NCBI GenBank assembly: GCA_032821775.1 | Contig: JAVLRN010000011.1 | Location: 310,001 to 374,000 of the forward strand | Source of the DNA: Sanguinoderma infundibulare | Taxonomy: Eukaryota > Basidiomycota > Agaricomycetes > Polyporales > Polyporaceae | Length of the DNA: 64,000 bases | Direction of reading: 5' to 3' | Shown here: positions 32,315 to 44,806 of the stretch, piece after piece | How positions within the stretch are numbered: position 1 is the stretch's first letter | Layout of the letters: each line of letters opens with the position of its first letter | Notes under the pieces: generated by a model | What the model was told of the DNA's origin: nothing | The model's input: the letters and a program-made list of their open reading frames with translations, nothing else | Databases searched by the model: none | Position numbers and translations under genes: made by a program

Positions 32315-33059
32315 ATCGCTTGTTGTAGGCGGTTCTCCTTGATACTAGGAGGGGAGCTTCAGTGGAATACGCTGAACGGATGACTTTCAGGCTGTATGCG
32401 AACGGTCCGAGTCGCACCAACGTGAACGAGCGGCACCGGAGGACGAGGTGTGAGTCGTCGTAGCAAAGAAGACGACATTGGGACGACTTACCAAGGTCAG
32501 AGATCTCGGGGCATAGACGGGGATTGAAGAAGTTCATCCAGCCAACCAGGTGCACCAGTAAGCACTGTCACTATTAGTACGTAGATAGGAAGGGACAGCC
32601 TCAGCTTTGAGAACAGCGATGAACGCTGATATGTCAGGGCAACCAAGCAAGCTTTTCGGCAGCGAGGACAGGTATCCACCTATCAGACCTGTAAAAGGAA
32701 AACGGTGGGTGGCATGGATCAGAATGCTCTGAGCAGATGTCTATCTCATACGTGCCGCCAGCACGGCATCCATCTGAACGTATGAATCAGACCATGGCAA
32801 ACCAGGGAAGTTAGCAATCATGATCCGGAACATTCTACGACGATGAAGGCACGCCACAGCGACACTCCACGTCCATACCACATCCTCGCTCGCATCCTTT
32901 GTCCGTCGCAACTGGTCCATACGCCTGCGCATACTACCAGCATGTCCATTCCCGCGCAATTCAGCCGCTTTGTGGACCACACTGCCTCGACCTCTCACCC
33001 GCCATCCCACCACCCGCTCTCGTTTCGGCTCCCAACATTCACCCTCCCTTTATAATCTC
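32315..33059. other. intergenic between receptor copy and its fragment
   Basis: May contain the unlocated 5' exon of the receptor gene; no firm gene otherwise. Confidence 0.4.
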
Positions 33060-33290
33060 TCCACAATCCAGGTCTAGGGATAGAGTTGCGGGCGAGGATG
33101 ACCTGGACAGACTCCTGCGGACCCGAATAAAGTTGCCAGTTGATGGTTCGGTTCGTGCATGTCAGATCGGTGGAAGCCAAGTCCTGCCATGCGAAGGCCG
33201 GAGTAGCTGTCGCTGAGGCCGCCGTCCCAGACGATGTGGAAGTGCTAGTGGAGAGGATCATGCTGCCTGGTGCGGACATATCGCTTGTTG
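33060..33290 (-). pseudogene. truncated third copy of the receptor outer domain
   Basis: Reads MSAPGSMILSTST...FAWQDLAS..LTCTNRTINWQLYSGPQESVQ, matching the N-terminal 60 residues of the 31-kb and 60-kb proteins at both DNA and protein level. Similarity ends about 33060, in mid-domain; no linker, membrane segment or tail follows. A partial duplication. Confidence 0.8.
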
Positions 33291-33880
33291 CACGCGGAGA
33301 ATCTGAACCTGAACCTGGGGGGAGAGCGTCTGTGGATGTCTCCGCCCACAACGTCTAGATGCTGGTATAGAGGAGGGTCGTAGGAAGAGTGGAGGAAGGG
33401 ATTGTGTTTCAAATGGGCGGGGAAACTTAACTGCAGACCACTACGACTTCGTCCGGGCACGTACACGCTGAACGGAAGGCTGTATCGCAGGGGAATGGAA
33501 AGAGCTAGGGAACGAATGTGAGTCGTCGTAGCTAATGAACTGTGCATTGGGGGGACTCACCAAGGCCAGAGGTGCAAGTGGCACTGGTCAAAGCATGTTG
33601 AGAGGACGTATGCGCGTCTAGGTTGCCAAATGTGGCCTTGCGGTGATTGCCGTCTTGCCACGTCGTTTCCCCCATGACGTCGTTTGTACTTGTACGGACC
33701 ACCACTTCATCGATTGCGAGAGACGATATATTACACAGAAAGAATACGAACGAACAAACAAAGACAGGTACGTATATACGATGATTGAGATGATACGCAA
33801 TGCGAGACAGACAACAACCGACCAACCAAGACTGATTAAGGATGAGGACACCACAAGCATGATGGCATGCTGCAAGGTGT
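33291..33880. other. intergenic, nothing recognised
   Basis: Includes the 3' flank of PCNA. No gene found. Confidence 0.5.
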
Positions 33881-35628
33881 CTAGTCATCGCCGATTTTGG
33901 GTGCGAGGTAGTACCGGATGAAGCCCTGGTTGAACGCGTACGAGACCTAGCAACATCGCACCGGGGACCGTCAGCACCGCAGGTGTGTGAACAGCGGGGA
34001 AGGAAACTCACGAGGAGCGGGACGTCGTTGGACATCATGAGCTGCACCTTCTTCGACAGGCTCGAGCTCTTGGAGAAGTTGACGAGGTACTTGAGCGAGA
34101 ACGTGAGCGTCACGGCCTGGTTCATCTCGATCCGCACGCCCTCAAAGTCATCATCCTCGTCGTCCTCGTCCGCGTCCTCCTTTTTCGCCTTCTTCGCGGG
34201 CTTGCTCTGCCGTCGCCGTGAGCGCGTCATCGGGCGAACGAGAACGCGCGGCACGCACCTTGCCAGACCCCCGCTTCCGCTTCTTGCTCGACCCCTCCTC
34301 ATCCTCCTCGTCGTCCTCGTCCTTCGTCGGCTTGAACTCGCCCTCACCCTCCTCGTCCTCGTCGTCCGCGCCGTTCATCTCGACGTCCTCCCCGTTCTCC
34401 TCCTTCTTCACCTTCTCTTTCTTGATCTTCTTCTTGCCCTCCCCGTCCGACGCGTCTGCGCCCTCCTCGTCCTCAGGCTCGTCCTTTTCATCCTCGTCCT
34501 CCTCATCGTCATCACCGCCTCGCCGTTTGCTGGACGAGCCCTTCTTTTTCTTCCCGGACGCCTCGGCCGACTGCTTGAGGAGGATGTTGCCGTTGGCGGC
34601 CTCGCCGTCGCTCACGAACCGGATGCCTTCCTTGGAGACTTCGATCTTAACGGACTCGCCGAGCAAAGAGAGGTCGCGGACGATGCGGCCGAACTCTGAC
34701 GAGGGCATGGTTACGGAGGCGTCGTAGTCGGTGTCGGGGATGCCGAGCTGGTCGGCGTCGATGTCCATCAGCTTCATCTCGTACTCGGCGATACGGTCCG
34801 AGTCTGTGTGTTGAAAGGCGGGTCAGTCGCGGTACGGCAGGTACGGAAACGGATGAAGGAGGGCCACATCCATGATCACTGTCGTGGATGAAATCTTGAC
34901 TGGCGCAGCAAGACATGGCACGAAGGATGGAATTCAGTCGACAAAGCAGACCCGTCTACCGATGTCACTGGTGGCCCGAGCGGCGACGTCAAGTTGGTCT
35001 AGGGACCTCCCGCTAGTGGAACCAGCCTTGAGGTGGCTTGCCGGGGCGCACCATGACGCGTTTGGCAGAGCTGCTGCAGTACAGCGCCGTCTCGTGCACA
35101 ATGACGACTCATACGCGTCTCACGAGTCCAACCACTGCAGCACCGGGACAACGCCGCTTGGAGAGGAAAGATAACGCACTCTTTGCCTCGTAAGTGAGGG
35201 AGAGGATGTCAGCGTCATCGCTGGCTTTGAGTGTGCAGATGTCGTCGTCCTTTGCGCACTTGAGGACCTTTGTGAGGGAGGTGAGGTTTACGCCTAGAGG
35301 AATGGGGCGGTCGCAGCGATAGCGTTTGAAACCGGCGGCCTCGAGCTTCACTGCAACGAGGGCGACGTGGGAGTTGTCCATTGCTTGGAGTTGCTACAGG
35401 GAGCAAGGGGATGAGTCGCGTCGCGTTTGGGGAAAGGGTACAAAGAGGGAAGAGCACTCACGATGCCCTCCTCATTGCAGTCGAAGTTGGCGTCCGTGAC
35501 GAGCTCCTTGACGGCTGGACGCGTGTGGTGAGTGTCGGGTGGTACAAGCGTCGACGCGTCGGGGTGAGCGACGTACCATCGAGGAGACGTTTGAGGAGCG
35601 CGGCTTCGGACAGCTTGGCTTCCAACAT
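33881..35628 (-). CDS. PCNA: proliferating cell nuclear antigen with large charged insertion
   Basis: Sliding clamp for DNA polymerases delta/epsilon and repair factors, a nuclear trimer. Exons 35577-35628, 35462-35514, 35180-35393, 34259-34803, 34012-34206 and 33881-33946 give 374 aa, against about 260 in the family. Recognisable: MLEAKLSEAALLKRLLDA, the central DNA-facing LTSLTKVLKCAKDDD, interdomain-connector residues MKLMDIDADQLGIPD, SLLGESVKIEV, and the C-terminus YYLAPKIGDD. About 115 extra residues of alternating acidic and lysine-rich sequence sit between ILLKQS and VRIEMNQAVTL, a surface loop in known clamps. All core strands flanking it are intact, so the ring should form. Intron 3 is unusually long (34804-35179, 376 nt). 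Shares a 413-bp divergent promoter with the next gene. Confidence 0.95.
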
Positions 35629-36041
35629 CGTCGATCAGAGTCGTCAATAGGAAGCGGGGAGAATGTCTGTGACAGTGGAGGCGGTGGACGAAGGGAAGAG
35701 GCAGTGGGGGAAGAGAACAAGAGCTGCAGCCCGCTTCGACGCGTCTGCTTTTGCCCTGGCGGAGTTCAAACGCGTGCGTCACACAACGTCACGCACGCGC
35801 CGTCACGCCGTCGCGCAGAGTCAGCCACAGACGGGTGTCTGCCTCTTCCACGTCCACCACCGGCCGAGAGTGAGGTGCCCAGTCCTAATCACAATCCGTC
35901 AGCCCACCGCGTTTAAATTCCACCGCCGGCCACAAACGCTTCTTGCTTTCCTCGTCTGCTTGCTGGTCATTGCAGGCCACACCGATACGGTCGGGCCATT
36001 ACATCCACAGCCTACCCCTGCTCTCCCAGCAGTTGCGCGAC
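35629..36041. promoter_or_regulatory. divergent promoter, PCNA and the 36-kb gene
   Basis: 413 bp between opposing start codons. It contains several ACGCG-type words (for example cacgcgccg and acgcgtc near 35738-35810), reminiscent of the MluI-box (ACGCGT) cell-cycle element that controls PCNA in fungi. Functional assignment is inference. Confidence 0.4.
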
Positions 36042-37505
36042 ATGGACCGCACCGTTACCATTCGGCCGCCAAAACGCCCCGCCCCGGGTCCCAGCGACCG
36101 AGCGCAGGCGCGGATGATCAGGCAAAAGCTCCTCGAGGAAGAGCAGGAGTTGGAGGATCTCGAGGCATTGAAGGCAACTCCGGTACGACGTGCTTCCTAG
36201 CTCTCCGAACCCGCGCTTTCTCCTCTTCTAACCACACCACTTCATTTCTCTTCTCCAGGAAGAGCTCCGAATTCTCCAAGACTCTGTCTCTTGCGTCAAA
36301 GCCGAGTTTACAGATCTCGACGGCCTCTCCTGGGACACTCCATCCGCACGCCAGATGCTTCTCAACTGGGTCCGTCTATCCCGCTCTCCTTTCTTTCTGT
36401 ACACACCAGCTGACGCCACTTTCAGCATGCCCAACAGGCTCTCCGTTCCTCCTTCTCCTACAACGACGACGACGACGTCCGTCTCTCGAATCTCGCCCTT
36501 CGCATGCGCGGCGCCAGTCCCTCGCCCCGCCGCTCGCTGGCCTCCCTTATCTATCCACCATGTCTCAGCGCGAGTGCCCCAAACTTGTCCGAACTCTCCA
36601 CCGCGACGGTCCGCCCTCGAGAGCATGTCCAGCACTCGACCGTGACTATCAGATCCCCGAGGGTTAAGCAAGAGAGCGACGTCACCGCGTTCGACATGAC
36701 CATCCGCGCCTGCCCTCAGCCTGCCGAGGTTGTCACCCCCGCGTCCAGAACGGTAGGCCTGGACAGCAACCCGGACAACGAGCGGAGCCCACTCCCCGCC
36801 CTCTTCCACACCGTGCCGCGCGAGTCCGCCGACCTCGGCCCCGCCCCCGCCCTCCATCCCTCCAGCTTCACTGGGGACGTCGACATCGACGTCGACGCCG
36901 ATGCTGCATTCGCCACCCCCGTCCCGACCCGCTCCAAGCGTCCGCCGATGCCCAAGTCACACTCTGCCCCCTGCGTCTTCTCCAGCGATCGAGGCGCCTT
37001 CCTACGAGCCTCATCCCCGTCTCCGCTCGAGCAACCGGACCGGGACCAAAGCCTGGAGGAGCGACCGACCAAGCCCCTCCGTCCAAGCCGCATCCCCATC
37101 TTCCGGAGCAAGTCCCTGGGCGCAAAGTCGGCCGCCGAGTTCGCAGCGCACGCGCACGCGACTCGGTCCTTCAGCGCGTCGTTGCCCGCTTCGGTCTCTG
37201 CGCCCGACTTCTGCCGCGCTGGTCCTTCGCCGTACCGCATTGAAGCCCCTCGCTCCCTGCGCAGACCGCGACCGCGACCGACGCTCGACGTCTGCTCGCC
37301 ACCCAAGCCCCGTGCGCCAGCCTCGCCACAGCTCTCACCCCGCTCGCCGCCCCTCCGCGAGGCCGCGTTGCGCGCGTCGGCCTCCCTCCCCTCCTCCCTG
37401 TCCTTGTCATTAATCGCTTCCCCCTCCTCGTCCCCGTCTCTCTCCGCGTCCTCGTCCGTTCCCCCTGCGTCGCCAAGGTCACCAAGAACCCGTGTCTGGC
37501 GCTGA
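36042..37505 (+). CDS. disordered Ser/Pro-rich protein with N-terminal coiled coil
   Basis: Exons 36042-36182, 36259-36369 and 36426-37505 give 443 aa. Residues 15-60 (RMIRQKLLEEEQELEDLEAL...EELRILQDSV) are a likely coiled coil; the following FTDLDGLSWDTPSARQMLLNW is hydrophobic and acidic. The rest is low-complexity with many SP/TP sites, RS motifs and a DVDIDVDAD run. No enzyme motif. Intron 2 uses a weak donor (gtccgt). The shared promoter with PCNA hints at cell-cycle expression, but no known family is recognised. A cytoskeletal or nuclear scaffold is possible, not shown. Confidence 0.7.
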
Positions 37506-38682
37506 GGATATGGCTGGTGAGAACGCAGCGGGCTGCGTGACAGACAGGGGACGTCCGGACAGGCGACACGCTGGTCGTCCGCCTCGTTGGCTTCAAGTTC
37601 GTCCGTTCTGTCCGTTCACTCCTACGTCGCATTCGGCCGTTCGGCAACCACGCTCGCATCGCTTTTTTCCTACGCGTGCGCTCTCTTTGCTTTGCTGTTG
37701 TTTCTTGTGTCGCGCAACGACTTTATGATCGGGCATCTTTGAATGCATATCGCGCACACTCCAGCTAGTTGTATCATTAAGTACACACCCTCGAGTCAGA
37801 CTATACTAGCACTACCGTGCTGCGACTCTGCTGCTCGCTCGTCGCGCTGTATCCATATATCTTGCACTACATGTGTACTACTACTACCACTACTACCACT
37901 ACTACCCGTGGGCCGCCATCTGGCAATGGATAGCGAGTTATTCTCGGACCTCCTGTCGGTCGCGGTCTGAGGCAGGAGTCGGAGTCGCCACGAAGGTCGC
38001 AATCTGGGATTGTCCTGCACTCTATCTGCTGGTGGAGCGCATGCATGTTGTGTATGCCGTTCTGTTGCTGTTAGTCCGTCCACGACGAGCAGGTGTTGTA
38101 TCGGCCATATGCAGCACGTGGCCAGAATCTTGCTTGCGTTTGTTTGGTCATCAAGAAAGGCAACTCAAGCGCCCGACTGAACGCGCTCTAACTCAACTCC
38201 CACTCGTTCGACAACGCTGATCGCTTCGGCAGGCTGGACACATATTTCGCATCTAAACAAACTGCATTGCAGCTGGCGGAAGGCGGTCTATTGACCTCTT
38301 TTCCGGAATCGGGAGAGCACGTAGGTGGTGAGTCCTCTCTAATATCCCGACTCTCGGTAATTGTGACCAGAAACGTCTCTGTCATCCAGAGCGGTTCAAT
38401 ACAATGCATATATTTAGACCTAAATGAGTCCATTTTTCGGCTCGTAGACTTCTTTCCACAGTCTGGACGACTTCGATCTGTCGAACTGAGTTTGTTGGTT
38501 GTAGGCAAATCAGTGTTCTTTCGCAGCCGCACAGGCGGATCCACTGCCAGGAGAATCGGGAATATGCCGACAAGCGGGCTTCGTGGCTGGTATAAAGCAG
38601 GAGAGACAAAGTGACTGAACGGTAGTCGCACTTCAACGTTCAACTTCCATCCCTCCACATTCAACACATTTCCACTGAAACC
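37506..38682. other. 1.2-kb intergenic region
   Basis: A CTA/CCA trinucleotide run lies at about 37873-37907. No gene recognised on either strand; short frames near 38.2-38.6 kb lack support. Confidence 0.5.
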
Positions 38683-39578
38683 ATGGCTCAGAACGGACAG
38701 ATCACGTTCTACACTCATGCGGTGCGTTGTCGTCCGCGTTCATGGTATGTTGGTCTTGGGTTGACGCAGGGAGCGTGGATTTTCAGGCCTCCCCCTTCTG
38801 CCATCGCGTCCTAATCGCCCTAAAAGAGGCGAACGCGGACTACACGTCCTTCTTCGTCAACACGAAGGCAAAACCCGAGTGGTACAGCTCGAAGGTCAAC
38901 CCCGTCACCGGTAAAGTGAGCCGTTCTCTCCCAGTTCCAAGTTCACCATTCCACCTCTCGCTTACGCCCAACCAGATCCCGGCGCTTAGCTACGGCGGGC
39001 CCAGACACCCGCCCGAAGAGCCTTCCTCAGACGCGACCGTGCTCGTGGAGTCTAGCGTCATTGTCGAGTTCATCGCCGAGACCTTCCCGTCCGCGAACCT
39101 CCTCCCGCGCGACCCCATCCTTCGCGCGCAAGCGCGCATCTTCATCTCCGTCGTCGAGGACAAGATCCTCGGCGGCATCCGGGAGTCCTTCATCAAGGGC
39201 GCGCCGGCGAGTCAGTTCCTCGCAAGCTTCGAGGCGCTGCAGGCGCGCCTGCCGCCCACTGGGTTCGCGGTCGGGGAGTGGAGCATCGCCGACATCGCCG
39301 CCGCGCCGTTCCTCGTCTGGGTCGTCTTGTCGTTGGAGAACGAGCTGGGGAGGTATCCCCTCGGGGAGGGGAAGAAGACACTGGAGGCGCTGCACGGGCC
39401 GAAGTTTGCGCGGATCGCGAGGTACATCCAGGACGTGAAGGCGCGGCCGAGCTTCCAGGCTACCTGGGACGAGGTGAGTTTCTTTCAGGCGCAGCGCAGC
39501 ATTTGGTTGCTTAGTTGAAATCCGTAGGCGGCGATACTGGCTTACTTGAGGGCGAATCCTGCGATTCAACGTACCTAG
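38683..39578 (+). CDS. glutathione S-transferase
   Basis: Exons 38683-38721, 38787-38915, 38976-39473 and 39528-39578 give 238 aa. The N-terminal thioredoxin fold starts ITFYTHAASPFCHRVLIALKEA, with the SPFCHRV site where Ser or Cys contacts glutathione, as in omega/GTT-type fungal GSTs. Then comes the cis-Pro strand KIPALSYGG and the glutathione-gamma-glutamyl motif ESSVIVEFI. The helical C-domain contains the conserved FAVGEWSIADIAAAPFL (N-capping/hydrophobic staple motif). Likely cytosolic, conjugating or reducing electrophiles; white-rot and litter fungi expand these families. Class is probably omega-like or Ure2p-like; cannot be fixed without alignment. Confidence 0.9.
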
Positions 39579-39816
39579 GGCGTTTGAAGGCGAAATACGC
39601 CACGTCCCTAGCAGATTTGCGATGCGAATGTTACAGCTGGCAGTAGAGCGAACTGAACTCACCATGTCTTCAATAGTCACTTTCAATTTGAGTGGGTAGA
39701 CGATAAAGTACAGTCCGTGGTCCATCATTTGCCTAGCTGGAACGGACCATTAAATCACGTCGAAGGCTATTCCACTAGCAAGTGCGACAGCAGAGGTGGC
39801 ACAAATTGCTCGTTGA
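39579..39816. other. short intergenic region
   Basis: Only the convergent 3' flanks of the GST gene and the hydrolase relic. Nothing recognised. Confidence 0.4.
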
Positions 39817-40300
39817 TCAACGCTGGCTGGGATGGAAGCCGACGTTTTCGACGAGGTACCGGTAGCCGGCGATGGCGTCGATGAGCGAGGCAGGAACGGG
39901 TTCTCGGCTGCCAACGGTGTGGCGCTCGACAGGCGGTACTCTAACCCGAAGATGCGCACGTCCTTGCCGAAATGCCCCAGGGCACCGTCATAGAACGGGG
40001 CAGAACCGCGCCACATGGGGATTCTTTGGGGTGCGCGGAACTAGTCTGAAAAGCGAAATGCATCGGTCGATAAGCAGGTCATCGAGTAGTCGACACCGGA
40101 TCGGAGAGAGGTCCGACATGTCCTCCTCCTAAAACAAGCGTTAAGCAACGCGAGGGTGAGATAATCGTAACGAATAAAGAGCACTGACCATAGAGGCAGT
40201 AGATGACCTTCTCCTTCCCCGTTGAGGCCGCGTGGCCCGACCCAAAATCCCGCCGCGCGGACGGCCTTCACGCCATGCTCGCGAGGCCTTCCATGCATCG
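39817..40300 (-). pseudogene. relic of an alpha/beta-hydrolase (esterase) gene
   Basis: Fragments line up with fungal alpha/beta-hydrolase-3 esterases: AVRAAGFWVGPRG, GGGHVGP (oxyanion region) after a 58-nt intron-like piece, KDVRIFGLEYRLSSATPLAAENPF, then, one base out of frame, ASLIDAIAGYRYLVENVGFHPSQR (deduced after the frame change) and immediately a TGA at 39817. The catalytic GxSxG half is absent. The shift and the stop show it is dead. Upstream to about 40600 may be its eroded N-terminal part. Confidence 0.75.
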
Positions 40301-40765
40301 AATCGCATAACCTGTACCTCCAGGCCCCGTCCATGTGCGTAACATATGATATATGACCCCCCGGTGGCAGGCCGCACAAGGATATTCACTTGAAGCACTG
40401 CGCGTCGGGCGCACACCGCAGAGTACCTCCCCCGCCTAGCTTCTCGCATTCATGATAATGCTCCGCGGTCAGCGGCGGACCTGCCGGCGCGAAACCAACA
40501 CCGAACTTACCGGCAAGGGGTCGCCCCGACGGACTAGTGGCCGAGGCGTGTGGGGACAAAACATATAGGCTTACGACATGTGCTACATACATCAAGGGTC
40601 TCTGCAGACCGCCCGAGAACGAGAGGTGACAGTAATGGTAATGGTACAGCGGCAGTAGTTAGTGGTGGTACAGTACGCTACTTTCACAAACCGTCCTAGT
40701 CCCAGTCCGACTCGAAAGCAGAGTGTCAAAGTGTCAGAGTGTCAGAGTGTCTATGATCAGCGCGT
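40301..40765. other. intergenic or eroded N-terminal part of the hydrolase relic
   Basis: Contains weak hydrolase-like frame (RPATGGSYIICYAHGRG) but nothing firm. The tandem word gtgtcagagtgtcagagt occurs near 40730. Confidence 0.35.
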
Positions 40766-42808
40766 TTACACGCGCTGGGCCCCTACTACCTCGCGCAGCT
40801 CAAAGTCCTCCGTGCGCGGCATCGATTCGTCCGACTCGTCCGACTCCGAGTACACTGGGAGCGGCTCCAGCGCGAGCGTCGTCAAGAAGTCCAGCTCTTC
40901 TCCCTCTGAATCTGAATCGCGTCTCGTGCGCGACGTTCGGGCGGCGACCTTCCGGAGGTTGAGGAGGACGCGGGTGCACAATACGGAGTGTATGGTCCGG
41001 AGAGGCCTGAGAGACGAGATGGGACAAGATGGGGCGGGTCAGATGGTGCGCGGGTGGCATGAGCTGGTGAGTCAAACAAAAAAAAAAGGGGGGGGGGCTC
41101 ACATTTGCATCGAATACGAGAGTTCCCTCTGCGAACGGGATGAGAAACCGGTTAAGCACATCGACCGTTATCCTTGGATGACAACGCACCGGGGCGCAGA
41201 ATAGCATGACCATGTTGAGGACGGAGAACGCTGGTGGGACCATCTCAGTGCCTTATTATGATAGAACGAAGCCGCCTCTGAAGCATACACCTACCGAGCA
41301 CGATCGCCCAGAAGCAAGTGCCTGCGCACGGCGGTTACATCGGTCTTCAGAAGGACAAAAAAGGCTGGTAAAGATACCGTCTCACCGTCGCGGTACAGAG
41401 TGTGGAGCATCTTGTTCGCGTATGAATGTCGGTCAGCTGCCACGAACTGCTGGTCAAGATCACGGAGAGACCGAGGATGAGTACGCGATAAAGCACCACT
41501 CACTCCATGACCTTTGATCCAGGTATCGCTTGAGGAGTGTGATGAGGACGATCACTAGAGGCACTGTGAGCACGCGACCGGGTCACTCGCAGAGCCACAC
41601 ACTGCGCTTACTGGTCTCCGAACAGATCATGTACGTGAACGCCGGCCAGACGTCTACGTCATTAATAGCCGGCATGCAGCCGAATAATTGGATTGTGAGT
41701 CTATTTGCAGCCGCAACTGTCCGATCTGTGGATTAGCGACGACGACGACGACGACAACGGTGACCAAGGTCAACGCACAATTTGCAGTGTTCGTGCGCAG
41801 CATGTCATAGTCGACATAGAATGTGTGAGGCTGGTGCGACGGGGAGCATAGTTATTAGTAATCAGCATGGAGCTCCATTCCTTCCAGTCGCACGACAAAG
41901 ACCGGCTACGCACAACCATCATCGCAGCTATAAAGATAGTGTTGTAGAGCATGTGTCGATCGCACGCCCAGAGCGCCCAACTCCGGGCCAGAAGGATGAC
42001 TGGGATGGGAAAGAAAAGATGCGTGTTAACACGAGATATTCTGGTAGCGCGGAGAACCTACATTCCGAGAACAGCGTCGCGGTGGTATACCAATCTGCGC
42101 AAAAGCCGCGTCAAAGTCAGGCATTAGTACAAAAGCTCGGGGGTGGGGGTGGGGGGAAGCGTACATGTCAAGGCTTGGAAAGACTTGTCGCAGTCCTATT
42201 GAGACACAGGTTAGCGACACCCGAAGCGCAGGGGGACACGGGGACGTGACTGACGTGGGGCGTGCGCAACGTGAAATCGACTGAGAACCGGTGAGCACAT
42301 CGTTGCCTCGGAAGAACAGGAAGGGGACTGACCGAGCACCGTAAGCGTGATGTCGAGCACGAGCGAGTACTTGTTGACGAAGTACACGGCCTTCATGAGG
42401 CTCATGTTCGTCGGCCACATCAGCTCGATCTGCGGGGATCACATACCATCATATTCAGGCCCGCGACAAGTATGCAAACGCGAGACGACGTACCTCGTCT
42501 GGGAGGGTGGCGATCATCTCGAGCACCTACACACGTCTCAAACGTTCGGCTGTCAACGCCTCGGGATTAGAATTGAGATCTACGCACCGACACTGTGAAC
42601 GCGGCGACTACGACAGCCCGTGTCAGCCCACAAGAGTATACACATGTCAACACGGCGCTCACCCTGGATATGCTAGTGTGCGATGTTAGCGTTCTGCCAC
42701 GGCGTACAGGCAGCATTAATTTCGGCGAACCTTGTGGATCTGCCATAGGAACTGGTTCCCCGCCGCGGCGACAGCTTCTTCTACGTCGATCGGGATGCCA
42801 GCGGCCAT
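40766..42808 (-). CDS. DUF6533-type multi-span membrane protein 1
   Basis: About eight short exons from ATG 42808 (MAAGIPIDVEEAVAAAGNQFLWQIHK) to the stop at 40766. Signature segments: VLEMIATLPDE, IELMWPTNMSLMKAVYFVNKYSLVLDITL (the DUF6533 block), VILLARSWALWACDRHMLYN, DRHSYANKMLHTLYRDG, SVLNMVMLFCAP, LRTIHSVLCTRVLLNLRKVA, and an acidic C-terminus. The family has seven predicted membrane helices and an intracellular, basic C-terminal motif like a GPCR, but no ligand is known. The splice before VILLARSW does not keep frame with a standard donor, so a frame error or decay there is possible. A long G-run (41090-41098) sits in an intron. Related to the genes at 45-46.8 and 52.9-54.9 kb. Confidence 0.65.
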
Positions 42809-44199
42809 CGCAAAAGAGTTCGTGTCACCGTCGAGGTATCCAAGGATACGTCGGGTCGCGCTCAAAGGCTTGCGACATTCGGAGGGTGGCAAATGTTTCA
42901 GTTTCCAACACACGCGACTGGAGGTCCATGTACTTATTGCTCATCGCGCGGCCCCGCAACTCTCCGGAGTCCGAGAGAGGCTGTGGGAAAGGCGAAGCTG
43001 CGAGAGTTATTTATCGGAGATTCTGAAGGGACGGCTGGGAAGGAGAACCACGAGAAGGCACTCGCGTGGGCGGATCTCCGGACGGGATTGGCAGGGGACG
43101 CACCAGATTGGCTATTGAGGTTTGACGCTTCGGGGACAATGTGGGGATACCACGCGCAGGCCGACAACACCGGAGTTCTCTATGTCGTAATAATGCCGCC
43201 CGGGATGGCTAGATGTGATCCTTCGACTCAGATGCGAGGAAACGTAGGTTGGGGGGCGGCGCCCAGGTGGACGTGCTGAGGTAGACCAGGGGTGGTGGGT
43301 GGCAGTGGATGGTCGGAGGAGCATCTCTCGGCAACTAAATCGTAATGGAAGCGTCGATTGGTGATGTGTTGAAAGCTAATAAGAACCCTGAGACGTCATT
43401 TTAACACAGATTCCATACCTTGCGAGGCAGTGATGCTGTCACAGCAACTCGGAGTTCCTTCTTCTTCCTATACGACGGATCGCACTCCGACAATAAGATG
43501 TCCCGGGGACAAGCGCTAAAAGCTCTGCGTACAGGTTAGTACTTAGGCTTGAACGAGTCAGGTGGTGAAGTCCACCACCTTGAAATAATCTAGTCTTCAG
43601 AATCACACCGATCCGAAGGAGCTCGCGGGCCGAATAACGTTACCGTTCGCTCGTTTCGGGGTGGCCAGGCACCCTATTCGCCTCAGACTGGGAATACCCT
43701 CGTCGGGTGGCAACAGGGCCAAGACTGCGTCCACATTCGTCGCAGTTCCTTCGGGGAGCCCGCATCAAAGAACCCGTGTTTGAGCGTCGCCTAGCTTGAA
43801 ACTGCCGTGAATAAAATTCCGGAAGACGCGCCACCTGGGAGGTTCCCAGTTCTGAGCGAAAGGATCGCGGCGTCGCCAGGGACTACGACAATCAGATCGA
43901 GGTTTACTCGGGTCATGAGGACTGAAAACTTGTAATCGATCAACCAACTGCTCCACAGGTTAGCGATATCACTTACCGTTGAAGCATCCGGGCATTCGAG
44001 AGCAATTAGGCGTTCCAAGTGTGCAGTCGGGCACTCCTACTGATGCTGCACTGTAGCTACGTTCAATACGCCACTTCATACGATCATGGAATATTAAAAA
44101 AAAAACAAGACATAGGTTGACTGCATATAGTGTGAGCTGGGCTGGCCACTGATGAGCCTTTGGTGAGCCTCGTTTCATCGTGGTCGGAGTTCAAGAGGA
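42809..44199. other. 1.4-kb intergenic region
   Basis: No gene recognised. The short frames here have no domain or splice support. Confidence 0.5.
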
Positions 44200-44806
44200 T
44201 TAGCGCCAGTCAACCCCTCCCACATCCGTAATCGGTAATGGAAACGCCCGTCGGCAATGTGGCACACTGGCGCCCGCCCGACGCTGTCCACAACGACGAG
44301 GACGACAGAGATCCCTTCCCTTCCACTTCGGCCTCTCGTCCTGTCGCAACGCACGTAGCGGCGATCCCGCTCTTCAGCGCGTCGGTCGACGCCTTCCCCA
44401 TTCTCGTCCTCGCCTTCGTTCTCTTTCTACCGCCAACCCCAGTCTGTCAATCGGATTCGCTTCACGCTCGACAATGCCCTCTCGCCTGTCCTCATCCTCC
44501 ACTTCAATTTGGATGGATATTATACGCTGTCCTCCTCACATGGCCCCTGAACCAAAGGTTCAAAATCCATTGACCGCCTCGTCGGAGACCATCCTTATCG
44601 TCCTCTTGCAGGGTGCGGATTTTGCCCCTTCCACGCCCACTGTACTCGCTCCTCACGCGCCTTTCGACGTTCCGCATGTGCACGCTCTACATTATATCTC
44701 ACAAGGTCCATTTTATATTTGTGTAAAGTGTATGGCCGCACAGGACTGCGAACGCTGCAACACGCGCGATGAGTACCGCATCTTCACCGCATGGCGCTCA
44801 AGCTAG
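44200..44806. pseudogene. decayed duplicate of the HET/membrane-protein divergent start region
   Basis: Plus strand reads pieces of the 56-57-kb membrane protein in shifting frames: LFSASVDAFPILVLAFVLF, SSETILIVLLQ, DCERCNTRDEYRIFTA. Minus strand at 44225-44300 reads SSSSLWTASGGRQCA...TGVSITDYG, matching the N-terminus of the HET gene at 56.1 kb. So the copied block spans the start of both divergent genes. Frame changes and missing exon 3 show it is dead. Confidence 0.8.

Noticed and set aside
41081..41099. A9G9-type run as a frameshift or assembly problem
   Set aside because: It falls inside an intron-like part of the DUF6533-type gene; low-complexity homopolymers there need no further explanation.
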